Shown: in pieces, positions 50,228 to 62,223 of the stretch
How the letters are laid out: each line of letters opens with the position of its first letter
How positions within the stretch are numbered: position 1 is the first letter of the stretch
Assembly: GCA_963995525.1 (NCBI GenBank)
Contig: OZ023210.1
Coordinates: 62,855,312 to 62,919,311 of the forward strand
DNA from: Escarpia spicata
Lineage: Eukaryota > Annelida > Polychaeta > Sabellida > Siboglinidae
DNA: 64,000 nucleotides
Direction: 5' to 3'
Notes under the pieces: generated by a model
The model's database searches: none
Seen by the model: only the letters and a program-made list of their open reading frames with translations
What the model was told of the DNA's origin: nothing
Translations under genes and position numbers: made by a program

Positions 50228-53200
50228 GCATTAAATGTAGGTTTGCAGGTTGTTTGGATGACAGGGATTGAGAGAGTCACAGTCAGCCGAGAAAGCACTA
50301 AATGTAGGTATGCAGGTTGTTTAGATGACAGGGATTGAGAGAGTCACAGTCAGCCGAGAAAGCACTAAATGTAGATATGCAGGTTGTTTGGATGACAGGG
50401 ATTGAGAGAGTCACAGTCAGCCGAGAAAGCATTAAATGTAGGTTTGCAGGTTGTTTGGATGACAGGGATTGAGAGAGTGGCAGTCAGCGGAGAAAGCACT
50501 AAATGTAGATATGCAGGTTGTTTGGATGACAGGGATTGAGAGAGTCACAGTCAGCCGAGAAAACCTTTAACGTAGGAGTGCAGGTTGATTCGATGACAGG
50601 GATTGAGAATGTCACAGTCAGCCGAGAAAACATTTAACGTAGGAGTGCAGGTTGTTTGGATGACAGGGATTGAGAGAGTCACAGTCAGCCGCGAAAACAT
50701 TTAACGTAGGAGTGCAGGTTGTTTGGGTGACAGGGATTGAGAGAGTCACAGTCAGCCGAGAAAGCACTAAATGTAAATATGCAGGATGTTTGGATGACAG
50801 GGATTGAGAGAATCACAGTCAGCCGAGAAAGCATTAAATGTAGGTATGCAGGTTGTTTGGATGACAGGGATTGAGAGAGTCACAGTCAGCCGAGAAAGCA
50901 CTAAATGTAGGTATGCAGGTTGTTTGGATGTCAGGGATTGAGAGAGTCACAGTCAGCCGAGAAAGCACTAAATGTAGGTATGCAGGTTGTTTGGATGACA
51001 GGGACTGAGAGAATCACAGTCAGCCGAGAAAGCATTAAATGTAGGTATGCAGGTTTTTTGGATGACAGGGATTGAGAGAGTCACATTCAGCCGAGAAAGC
51101 ACTAAATGTAGGTATGCAGGTTGTTTGGATGTCAGGGATTGAGAGAGTCACAGTCAGCCGAGAAAGCACTAAATGTAGGTATGCTGGTTGTTTAGATGAC
51201 AGGGATTGAGAGAGTCACAGTCAGCCGAGAAAGCACTAAATGTAGGTATGCAGGTTGTTTGGATGACAGGGACTGAGAATATCACAGTCAGCCGAGAAAG
51301 CATTAAATGTAGGTATGCAGGTTGTTTGGATGACAGGGATTGAGAGAGTCACAGTCAGCCGAGAAAGCACTAAATGTAGGTATGCGGGTTGTTTAGATGA
51401 CAGGGATTGAGAGAGTCACAGTCAGCCGAGAAAGCACTAAATGTAGGTATGCAGGTTGTTTAGATGACAGGGACTGAGAGAATCACAGTCAGCCGAGAAA
51501 GCATTAAATGTAGGTATGCAGGTTGTTTGGATGACAGGGATTGAGAGAGTCACAGTCAGCCGAGAAAGCATTAAATGTAGGTTTGCAGGTTGTTTGGATG
51601 ACAGGGATTGAGAGAGTCACAGTCAGCCGAGAAAGCACTAAATGTAGGTATGCAGATTGTTTAGATGACAGGGATTGAGAGAGTCACAGTCAGCCGAGAA
51701 AGCACTAAATGTAGATATGCAGGTTGTTTGGATGACAGGGATTGAGAGAGTCACAGTCAGCCGAGAAAGCATTAAATGTAGGTTTGCAGGTTGTTTGGAT
51801 GACAGGGATTGAGAGAGTGGCAGTCAGCCGAGAAAGCACTAAATGTAGATATGCAGGTTGTTTGGATGTCAGGGATTGAGAGAGTCACAGTCAGCCGAGA
51901 AAACCTTTAACGTAGGAGTGCAGGTTGATTCGATGACAGGGATTGAGAATGTCACAGTCAGCCGAGAAAACATTTAACGTAGGAGTGCAGGTTGTTTGGA
52001 TGACAGGGATTGAGAGAGTCACAGTCAGCCGCGAAAACATTTAACGTAGGAGTGCAGGTTGTTTGGGTGACAGGGATTGAGAGAGTCACAGTCAGCCGAG
52101 AAAGCACTAAATGTAAATATGCAGGATGTTTGGATGACAGGGATTGAGAGAATCACAGTCAGCCGAGAAAGCATTAAATGTAGGTATGCAGGTTGTTTGG
52201 ATGACAGGGATTGAGAGAGTCACAGTCAGCCGAGAAAGCACTAAATGTAGGTATGCAGGTTGTTTGGATGTCAGGGATTGAGAGAGTCACAGTCAGCCGA
52301 GAAAGCACTAAATGTAGGTATGCAGGTTGTTTGGATGACAGGGATTGAGAGAGTGGCAGTCAGCCGAGAAAGCTTTAAATGTAGATATGCAGGTTGTTTG
52401 GATGACAGGGATTGAGAGAGTCACAGTCAGCCGAGAAAACCTTTAACGTAGGAGTGCAGGTTGATTCGATGACAGGGATTGAGAGTGTCACAGTCAGCCG
52501 AGAAAACATTTAACGTAGGAGTGCAGGTTGTTTGGATGACAGGGATTGAGAGAGTCACAGTCAGCCGCGAAAACATTTAACGTAGGAGTGCAGGTTGTTT
52601 GGGTGACAGGGATTGAGAGAGTCACAGTCAGCCGAGAAAGCACTAAATGTAAATATGCAGGTTGTTTGGACGACAGGGATTAAAAAAGAGTGACAGTCAG
52701 CCGAGAAAGCACTAAATGTAAATATGCAGGTTGTTTGGATGACAGGGATTGAGAGAGTCACAGTCAGCCGAGAAAGCACTAAATGTAGGTATGCAGGTTG
52801 TTTAGATGACAGGGACTGATTAAATCACAGTCAGCCGAGAAAGCATTAAATGTAGGTATGCAGGTTGTTTGGATGACAGGGATTGAGAGAGTCACAGTCA
52901 GCCGAGAAAGCATTAAATGTAGGTTTGTAGGTTGTTTGGATGACAGGGATTGAGAGAGTCACAGTCAGCCGAGAAAGCACTAAATGTAGGTATGCAGGTT
53001 GTTTAGATGACAGGGATTGAGAGAGTCACAGTCAGCCGAGAAAGCACTAAATGTAGATATGCAGGTTGTTTGGATAACAGGGATTGAGAGAGTCACAGTC
53101 AGCCGAGAAAGCATTAAATGTAGGTTTGCAGGTTGTTTGGATGACAGGGATTGAGAGAGTCACAGTCAGCCGAGAAAGCACTAAATGTAGGTATGCAGGT

Positions 53201-53311
53201 TGTTTAGATGACAGGGACTGAGAGAATCACAGTCAGCCGAGAAAGCATTAAATGTAGGTATGCAGGTTGTTTGGATGACAGGGATTGAGAGAGTCACAGT
53301 CAGCCGAGAAA
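50228..53311 (+). repeat. Class A block 8
   Basis: About 46 monomers with three 'gtggcag' plus class-B-like trio groups, spaced 20 and 8 monomers apart: shortened relatives of the 22-monomer higher-order repeat. The sequence from 50.2 to 52.7 kb recurs 6,099 bp downstream in class A block 9. Confidence 0.9.
52669..52737 (+). repeat. 69-bp monomer with A-rich run (+2)
   Basis: Opens 'gacgacagggattaaaaaag', where others read 'gatgacagggattgagag', so the GA tract is replaced by an A-rich run and the unit is two bases longer. The same form is at 58,768-58,836 (+6,099), and the window's last 8 bases ('gacgacag' at 63,993) begin in the same way. Confidence 0.93.
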
Positions 53312-56300
53312 GCATTTAACGTAGGAGTGCAGGTTGTTTGGATGACAGGGATTGAGAGAGTCACAGCCAGCCGAGAAAACATTTAACGTAGGATTGCAGG
53401 TTGTTTGGATGACAGGGATTAAGAGAGTCATAGCCAGCCGAGAAAGCATTTAACGTAGGAGTGCAGGTTGTTTGGATGACAGGGATTGAGAGAGTCACAG
53501 TCAGCCGAGAAAACATTTAACATAGGAGTGCAGGTTGTTTGAATGACAGGGATTGAGAGAGTCACAGTCAGCCGAGAAAACATGTAACGTAGGAGTGCAG
53601 GTTGTTTGGATGACAGGGATTGAGAGAGTCATAGTCAGCCGAGAAAGCATTTAACGTAGGAGTGCAGGTTGTTTGGATGACAGGGATTGAGAGAGTCACA
53701 GTCAGCCGAGAAAACATTTAACGTAGGAGTGCAGGTTGTTTGGATGACAGGGATTGAGAGAGTCATAGTCAGCCGAGAAAGCATTTAACGTAGGAGTGCA
53801 GGTTGTTTGGATGACAGGGATTGAGAGAGTCACAGTCAGCCGAGAAAACATTTAACATAGGAGTGCAGGTTGATTGGATGACAGGGATTGAGAGAGTCAT
53901 AGTCAGCAGAGAAAGCATTTAACGTAGTAGTGCAGTTTGTTTGGATGATAGGGATTGAGAGAGTCACAGTCAGCCGAGAAAGCATTTAACGTAGGAGTGC
54001 AGGTTGTTTGGATGACAAGGATTGAGATAGTCACAGTCAGCCGAGAAAGCATTTAACGTAGGAGTGCAGGTTGTTTGGATGACAGGGATTGAGAGAGTCA
54101 TAGTCAGCCGAGAAAACATTTAACGTAGTAGTGCAGGTTGTTTGGATGACAGGGATTGAGAGAGTCACAGTCAGCCGAGAAAGCATTTAACGTAGGAGTG
54201 CAGGTTGTTTGGATGACAGGGATTGAGAGAGGCACAGTCAGCCGAGAAAACATTTAACGTAGGAGTGCCGGATGTTTGGATGACAGGGATTGAGAGAGGC
54301 ACAGTCAGCCGAGAAAACATTTAACGTAGGAGTGCAGGTTGTTTGGATGACAGGGATTGAGAGAGTCACAGTCAGCCGAGAAAACATTTAACATAGGAGT
54401 GCAGGTTGTTTGGATGACAGGGATTGAGAGAGTCACAGTCAGCCGAGAAAACATGTAACGTAGGAGTGCAGGTTGTTTGGATGACAGGGATTGAGAGAGT
54501 CAAAGTCAGCCGAGAAAGCATTTAACGTAGGAGTGCAGGTTGTTTGGATGACAGGGATTGAGAGAGTCACAGTCAGCCGAGAAAACATTTAACGTAGGAG
54601 TGCAGGTTGTTTGGATGACAGGGATTGAGAGAGTCATAGTCAGCCGAGAAAGCATTTAACGTAGGAGTGCAGGTTGTTTGGATGACAGGGATTGAGAGAG
54701 TCACAGTCAGCCGAGAAAACATTTAACATAGGAGTGCAGGTTGATTGGATGACAGGGATTGAGAGAGTCATAGTCAGCAGAGAAAGCATTTAACGTAGTA
54801 GTGCAGTTTGTTTGGATGATAGGGATTGAGAGAGTCACAGTCAGCCGAGAAAGCATTTAACGTAGGAGTGCAGGTTGTTTGGATGACAAGGATTGAGATA
54901 GTCACAGTCAGCCGAGAAAGCATTTAACGTAGGAGTGCAGGTTGTTTGGATGACAGGGATTGAGAGAGTCATAGTCAGCCGAGAAAACATTTAACGTAGT
55001 AGTGCAGGTTGTTTGGATGACAGGGATTGAGAGAGTCACAGTCAGCCGAGAAAGCATTTAACGTAGGAGTGCAGGTTGTTTGGATGACAGGGATTGAGAG
55101 AGGCACAGTCAGCCGAGAAAACATTTAACGTAGGAGTGCCGGATGTTTGGATGACAGGGATTGAGAGAGGCACAGTCAGCCGAGAAAACATTTAACGTAG
55201 GAGTGCAGGTTGTTTGGATGACAGGGATTTAGAGAGTCACAGTCAGCCGAGAAAACATTTAACGTAGGATTGCAGGTTGTTTGGATGACAGGGATTGAGA
55301 GAGTCATAGCCAACCGAGAAAGCATTTAACGTAGGAGTGCAGGTTGTTTGGATGACAGGGATTGAGAGAGTCACAGTCAGCCGAGAAAACATTTAACATA
55401 GGAGTGCAGGTTGTTTGGATGACAGGGATTGAGAGAGTCACAGTCAGCCGAGAAAACATGTAACGTAGGAGTGCAGGTTGTTTGGATGACAGGGATTGAG
55501 AGAGTCAAAGTCAGCCGAGAAAGCATTTAACGTAGGAGTGCAGGTTGTTTGGATGACAGGGATTGAGAGAGTCACAGTCAGCCGAGAAAACTTTTAATGT
55601 AGGAGTGCAGGTTGTTTGGATGACAGGGATTGAGAGAGTCATAGTCAGCCGAGAAAGCATTTAACGTAGGAGTGCATGTTGTTTGGATGACAGGGATTGA
55701 GAGAGTCACAGTCATCCGAGAAAACATTTAACATAGGAGTGCAGGTTGTTTGGATGACAGGGATTGAGAGAGTCATAGTCAGCAGAGAAAGCATTTAACG
55801 TAGTAGTGCAGGTTGTTTGGATGATAGGGATTGAGAGAGTCACAGTCAGCCGAGAAAGCATTTAACGTAGGAGTGTAGGTTGTTTGGATGACAAGGATTG
55901 AGATAGTCACAGTCAGCCGAGAAAGCATTTAACGTAGGAGTGCAGGTTGTTTGGATGACAGGGATTGAGAGAGTCATAGTCAGCCGAGAAAGCATTTAAC
56001 GTAGTAGTGCAGGTTGTTTGGATGACAGGGATTGAGAGAGTCACAGTCAGCCGAGAAAGCATTTAACGTAGGAGTGCAGGTTGTTTGGATGACAGGGATT
56101 GAGAGAGTCATAGTCAGCCGAGAAAGCTTTTAACGTAGGAGTGCAGGTTGTTTGGATGACAGGGATTGAGAGAGTCACAGTCAGCCGAGAAAGCATTTAA
56201 CGTAGGAGTGCAGGTTGTTTGGATGACAGGGATTGAGAGAGTCACAGTCAGCCGAGAAAGCATTTAACGTAGAAGTGCAGGTTGTTTGGATGACAGGGAT

Positions 56301-56326
56301 TGAGAGAGTCACAGTCAGCCGAGAAA
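53312..56326 (+). repeat. Class B block 8
   Basis: About 45 monomers: the block 6/7 order plus an internal tandem duplication. Opens with the 'gattaagagagtcatagcc' signature (53,417) and closes with 'taacgtagaagtgc'. Confidence 0.91.
53635..55510 (+). repeat. Internal duplication of about 13-15 monomers
   Basis: The rare order 'gcaggttgattgg', 'gtgcagtttg', 'gacaaggattgagatag', 'gtgccggatg' occurs twice, with 'tgcagtttg' at 53,931 and 54,802 (871 bp, 13 monomers). Near 54,348 the first copy skips two monomers kept in the second (the 'gatttagagag' and 'gtcatagcc' ones), so the spacing becomes 1,005 bp (15 monomers) at the 'gtcaaag' marker (54,501 and 55,506). Confidence 0.85.
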
Positions 56327-58872
56327 GCATTAAATGTAGGTTTGCAGGTTGTTTGGATGACAGGGATTGAGAGAGTCACAGTCAGCCGAGAAAGCACTAA
56401 ATGTAGGTATGCAGGTTGTTTAGATGACAGGGATTGAGAGAGTCACAGTCAGCCGAGAAAGCACTAAATGTAGATATGCAGGTTGTTTGGATGACAGGGA
56501 TTGAGAGAGTCACAGTCAGCCGAGAAAGCATTAAATGTAGGTTTGCAGGTTGTTTGGATGACAGGGATTGAGAGAGTGGCAGTCAGCGGAGAAAGCACTA
56601 AATGTAGATATGCAGGTTGTTTGGATGACAGGGATTGAGAGAGTCACAGTCAGCCGAGAAAACCTTTAACGTAGGAGTGCAGGTTGATTCGATGACAGGG
56701 ATTGAGAATGTCACAGTCAGCCGAGAAAACATTTAACGTAGGAGTGCAGGTTGTTTGGATGACAGGGATTGAGAGAGTCACAGTCAGCCGCGAAAACATT
56801 TAACGTAGGAGTGCAGGTTGTTTGGGTGACAGGGATTGAGAGAGTCACAGTCAGCCGAGAAAGCACTAAATGTAAATATGCAGGATGTTTGGATGACAGG
56901 GATTGAGAGAATCACAGTCAGCCGAGAAAGCATTAAATGTAGGTATGCAGTTTGTTTGGATGACAGGGATTGGGAGAGTCACAGTCAGCCGAGAAAGCAC
57001 TAAATGTAGGTATGCAGGTTGTTTGGATGTCAGGGATTGAGAGAGTCACAGTCAGCCGAGAAAGCACTAAATGTAGGTATGCAGGTTGTTTGGATGACAG
57101 GGACTGAGAGAATCACAGTCAGCCGAGAAAGCATTAAATGTAGGTATGCAGGTTTTTTGGATGATAGGGATTGAGAGAGTCACATTCAGCCGAGAAAGCA
57201 CTAAATGTAGGTATGCAGGTTGTTTGGATGTCAGGGATTGAGAGAGTCACAGTCAGCCGAGAAAGCACTAAATGTAGGTATGCTGGTTGTTTAGATGACA
57301 GGGATTGAGAGAGTCACAGTCAGCCGAGAAAGCACTAAATGTAGGTATGCAGGTTGTTTGGATGACAGGGACTGAGAATATCACAGTCAGCCGATAAAGC
57401 ATTAAATGTAGGTATGCAGGTTGTTTGGATGACAGGGATTGAGAGAGTCACAGTCAGCCGAGAAAGCACTAAATGTAGGTATGCGGGTTGTTTAGATGAC
57501 AGGGATTGAGAGAGTCACAGTCAGCCGAGAAAGCACTAAATGTAGGTATGCAGGTTGTTTAGATGACAGGGACTGAGAGAATCACAGTCAGCCGAGAAAG
57601 CATTAAATGTAGGTATGCAGGTTGTTTGGATGACAGGGATTGAGAGAGTCACAGTCAGCCGAGAAAGCATTAAATGTAGGTTTGCAGGTTGTTTGGATGA
57701 CAGGGATTGAGAGAGTCACAGTCAGCCGAGAAAGCACTAAATGTAGGTATGCAGATTGTTTAGATGACAGGGATTGAGAGAGTCACAGTCAGCCGAGAAA
57801 GCACTAAATGTAGATATGCAGGTTGTTTGGATGACAGGGATTGAGAGAGTCACAGTCAGCCGAGAAAGCATTAAATGTAGGTTTGCAGGTTGTTTGGATG
57901 ACAGGGATTGAGAGAGTGGCAGTCAGCCGAGAAAGCACTAAATGTAGATATGCAGGTTGTTTGGATGACAGGGATTGAGAGAGTCACAGTCAGCCGAGAA
58001 AACCTTTAACGTAGGAGTGCAGGTTGATTCGATGACAGGGATTGAGAATGTCACAGTCAGCCGAGAAAACATTTAACGTAGGAGTGCAGGTTGTTTGGAT
58101 GACAGGGATTGAGAGAGTCACAGTCAGCCGCGAAAACATTTAACGTAGGAGTGCAGGTTGTTTGGGTGACAGGGATTGAGAGAGTCACAGTCAGCCGAGA
58201 AAGCACTAAATGTAAATATGCAGGATGTTTGGATGACAGGGATTGAGAGAATCACAGTCAGCCGAGAAAGCATTAAATGTAGGTATGCAGGTTGTTTGGA
58301 TGACAGGGATTGAGAGAGTCACAGTCAGCCGAGAAAGCACTAAATGTAGGTATGCAGGTTGTTTGGATGTCAGGGATTGAGAGAGTCACAGTCAGCCGAG
58401 AAAGCACTAAATGTAGGTATGCAGGTTGTTTGGATGACAGGGATTGAGAGAGTGGCAGTCAGCCGAGAAAGCTTTAAATGTAGATATGCAGGTTGTTTGG
58501 ATGACAGGGATTGAGAGAGTCACAGTCAGCCGAGAAAACCTTTAACGTAGGAGTGCAGGTTGATTCGATGACAGGGATTGAGAATGTCACAGTCAGCCGA
58601 GAAAACATTTAACGTAGGAGTGCAGGTTGTTTGGATGACAGGGATTGAGAGAGTCACAGTCAGCCGCGAAAACATTTAACGTAGGAGTGCAGGTTGTTTG
58701 GGTGACAGGGATTGAGAGAGTCACAGTCAGCCGAGAAAGCACTAAATGTAAATATGCAGGTTGTTTGGACGACAGGGATTAAAAAAGAGTGACAGTCAGC
58801 CGAGAAAGCACTAAATGCAGATATCCAGGTTGTTTGGATGACAGGGATTGAGTGAGTCACCGTCAGCCGAGA
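56327..58872 (+). repeat. Class A block 9
   Basis: About 38 monomers. 'gtggcag' monomers at 56,577, 57,917 and 58,453 show the same 20- and 8-monomer spacing as block 8. It ends through a 69-bp A-rich monomer, then 'gcactaaatgcagatatcc' and 'gagtgagtcaccg', which is the junction type of class A domain 1 and block 3 and not that of block 8. Confidence 0.9.
58768..58836 (+). repeat. 69-bp monomer with A-rich run (+2), second copy
   Basis: Same 'gattaaaaaagagtgac' form as 52,669-52,737, but followed by the class A to class B junction, whereas in the first copy class A continues. A 72-codon minus-strand chance frame (58,660-58,878) spans it. Confidence 0.93.
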
Positions 58873-61800
58873 AAACATTTAACGTAGGAGTGCAGGTTGT
58901 TTTGATGACAGGGATTGAGTGAGTCATCGTAAGCCGAAAAAACATTTAACGTAGGATTGCAGGTTGTTTGGATGACAGGGATTGAGAGAGTCACAGTCAG
59001 CCGAGAAAGCATTTAACGTAGGAGTGCAGGTTGTTTGGATGACAGGGATTGAGAGAGGCACAGTCAGCCGAGAAAACATTTAACGTAGGAGTGCCGGATG
59101 TTTGGATGACAGGGATTGAGAGAGGCACAGTCAGCCGAGAAAACATTTAACGTAGGAGTGCAGGTTGTTTGGATGACAGGGATTTAGAGAGTCACAGTCA
59201 GCCGAGAAAACATTTAACGTAGGATTGCAGGTTGTTTGGATGACAGGGATTGAGAGAGTCATAGCCAGCCGAGAAAGCATTTAACGTAGGAGTGCAGGTT
59301 GTTTGGATGACAAGGATTGAGAGAGTCACAGTCAGCCGAGAAAACATTTAACATAGGAGTGCAGGTTGTTTGAATGACAGGGATTGAAAGAGTCACAGTC
59401 AGCCGAGAAAACATGTAACGTAGGAGTGCAGGTTGTTTGGATGACAGGGATTGAGAGAGTCATAGTCAGCCGAGAAAGCATTTAACGTAGGAGTGCAGGT
59501 TGTTTGGATGACAGGGATTGAGAGAGTCACAGTCAGCCGAGAAAACATTTAACGTAGGAGTGCAGGTTGTTTGGATGACAGGGATTGAGAGAGTCATAGT
59601 CAGCCGAGAAAGCATTTAACGTAGGAGTGCAGGTTGTTTGGATGACAGGGATTGAGAGAGTCACAGTCAGCCGAGAAAACATTTAACATAGGAGTGCAGG
59701 TTGTTTGGATGACAGGGATTGAGAGAGTCATAGTCAGCAGAGAAAGCATTTAACGTAGTAGTGCAGGTTGTTTGGATGATAGGGATTGAGAGAGTCACAG
59801 TCAGCCGAGAAAGCATTTAACGTAGGAGTGCAGGTTGTTTGGATGACAAGGATTGAGATAGTCACAGTCAGCCGAGAAAGCATTTAACGTAGGAGTGCAG
59901 GTTGTTTGGATGACAGGGATTGAGAGAGTCATAGTCAGCCGAGAAAACATTTAACGTAGGAGTGCAGGTTGTTTGGATGACAGGGATTGAGAGAGTCACA
60001 GTCAGCCGAGAAAACATTTAACATAGGAGTGCAGGTTGTTTGAATGACAGGGATTGAGAGAGTCACAGTCAGCCGAGAAAACATGTAACGTAGGAGTGCA
60101 GTTGTTTGGATGACAGGGATTGAGAGAGTCATAGTCAGCCGAGAAAGCATTTAATGTAGGAGTGCAGGTTGTTTGGATGACAGGGATTGAGAGAGTCACA
60201 GTCAGCCGAGAAAACATTTAACGTAGGAGTGCAGGTTGTTTGGATGACAGGGATTGAGAGAGTCATAGTCAGCCGAGAAAGCATTTAACGTAGGAGTGCA
60301 GGTTGTTTGGATGACAGGGATTGAGAGAGTCACAGTCAGCCGAGAAAACATTTAACATAGGAGTGCTGGTTGATTGGATGACAGGGATTGAGAGAGTCAT
60401 AGTCAGCAGAGAAAGCATTTAACGTAGTAGTGCAGTTTGTTTGGATGATAGGGATTGAGAGAGTCACAGTCAGCCGAGAAAGCATTTAACGTAGGAGTGC
60501 AGGTTGTTTGGATGACAAGGTTTGAGATAGTCACAGTCAGCCGAGAAAGCATTTAACGTAGGAGTGCAGGTTGTTTGGATGACAGGGATTGAGAGAGTCA
60601 TAGTCAGCCGAGAAAACATTTAACGTAGTAGTGCAGGTTGTTTGGATGACAGGGATTGAGAGAGTCACAGTCAGCCGAGAAAGCATTTAACGTAGGAGTG
60701 CAGGTTGTTTGGATGACAGGGATTGAGAGAGGCACAGTCAGCCGAGAAAACATTTAACGTAGGAGTGCCGGATGTTTGGATGACAGGGATTGAGAGAGGC
60801 ACAGTCAGCCGAGAAAACATTTAACGTAGGAGTGCAGGTTGTTTGGATGACAGGGATTTAGAGAGTCACAGTCAGCCGAGAAAACATTTAACGTAGGATT
60901 GCAGGTTGTTTGGATGACAGGGATTGAGAGAGTCATAGCCAGCCGAGAAAGCATTTAACGTAGGAGTGCAGGTTGTTTGGATGACAGGGATTGAGAGAGT
61001 CACAGTCAGCCGAGAAAACATTTAACATAGGAGTGCAGGTTGTTTGGATGACAGGGATTGAGAGAGTCACAGTCAGCCGAGAAAACATGTAACGGAGGAG
61101 TGCAGGTTGTTTGGATGACAGGGATTGAGAGAGTCAAAGTCAGCCGAGAAAGCATTTAACGTAGGAGTGCAGGTTGTTTGGATGACAGGGATTGAGAGAG
61201 TCACAGTCAGCCGAGAAAACTTTTAATGTAGGAGTGCAGGTTGTTTGGATGACAGGGATTGAGAGAGTCATAGTCAGCCGAGAAAGCATTTAACGTAGGA
61301 GTGCATGTTGTTTGGATGACAGGGATTGAGAGAGTCACAGTCAGCCGAGAAAACATTTAACATAGGAGTGCAGGTTGTTTGGATGACAGGGATTGAGAGA
61401 GTCATAGTCAGCAGAGAAAGCATTTAACGTAGTAGTGCAGGTTGTTTGGATGATAGGGATTGAGAGAGTCACAGTCAGCCGAGAAAGCATTTAACGTAGG
61501 AGTGTAGGTTGTTTGGATGACAAGGATTGAGATAGTCACAGTCAGCCGAGAAAGCATTTAACGTAGGAGTGCAGGTTGTTTGGATGACAGGGATTGAGAG
61601 AGTCATAGTCAGCCGAGAAAGCATTTAACGTAGTAGTGCAGGTTGTTTGGATGACAGGGATTGAGAGAGTCACAGTCAGCCGAGAAAGCATTTAACGTAG
61701 GAGTGCAGGTTGTTTGGATGACAGGGATTGAGAGAGTCACAGTCAGCCGAGAAAGCATTTAACGTAGGAGTGCAGGTTGTTTGGATGACAGGGATTGAGA

Positions 61801-62223
61801 GAGTCATAGTCAGCCGAGAAAGCTTTTAACGTAGGAGTGCAGGTTGTTTGGATGACAGGGATTGAGAGAGTCACAGTCAGCCGAGAAAGCATTTAACGTA
61901 GGAGTGCAGGTTGTTTGGATGACAGGGATTGAGAGAGTCACAGTCAGCCGAGAAAGCATTTAACGTAGGAGTGCAGGTTGTTTGGATGACAGGGATTGAG
62001 AGAGTCATAGTCAGCCGAGAAAGCTTTTAACGTAGGAGTGCAGGTTGTTTGGATGACAGGGATTGAAAGAGTCACAGTCAGCCGAGAAAGCATTTAACGT
62101 AGGAGTGCAGGTTGTTTGGATGACAGGGATTGAGAGAGTCATAGTCAGCCGAGAAAGCATTTAACGTAGGAGTGCAGGTTGTTTGGATGACAGGGATTGA
62201 GAGAGTCACAGTCAGCCGAGAAA
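58873..62223 (+). repeat. Class B block 9
   Basis: About 50 monomers. The start matches class B blocks 1 and 3 ('gagtgagtca' then 'cgtaagccgaaaaaacattt'), the middle matches blocks 6-8 ('gcaggttgattgg' type order), and the end matches blocks 1, 3, 4 and 5 ('gattgaaagagtc'). It is a composite containing all the main class B segments. Confidence 0.91.
60043..60108 (+). repeat. 66-bp monomer (-1), class B
   Basis: Reads 'gtgcagttgtttgg', where others have 'gtgcaggttgtttgg', losing one G. The 66-bp length keeps a minus-strand frame open, giving two overlapping 71-codon chance frames (59,935-60,150 and 60,002-60,217). Unique in the window. Confidence 0.93.

Larger units (their letters stand above)
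47518..52745 (+). repeat. 78-monomer unit Y, copy 1 (5.2 kb)
   Basis: The first 3.4 kb repeats unit X. The rest (about 50.9-52.7 kb) is extra class A sequence with a 'caggttttttgg' monomer at 51,051 and 'gtggcag' monomers at 50,478, 51,818 and 52,354 (20 and 8 monomers apart). The copy boundary falls near 52,745, next to the 69-bp monomer. The following copy starts 5,228 bp later ('ctgatt' at 47,588 and 52,816), which is 78 x 67 + 2. Confidence 0.87.
52746..58817 (+). repeat. Unit Y, copy 2 (about 6.1 kb)
   Basis: Follows copy 1 directly. Offsets are 5,228 bp at the start and 6,099 bp at the end (class A return at 50,228 and 56,327; 'caggttttttgg' at 51,051 and 57,150; 'attaaaaaag' at 52,679 and 58,778). 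The increase of 871 bp is 13 monomers and is explained by an internal duplication in class B block 8. Substitutions between copies include 'ccgataaagc' near 57,393 and 'gattgggagag' near 56,968. Confidence 0.87.
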
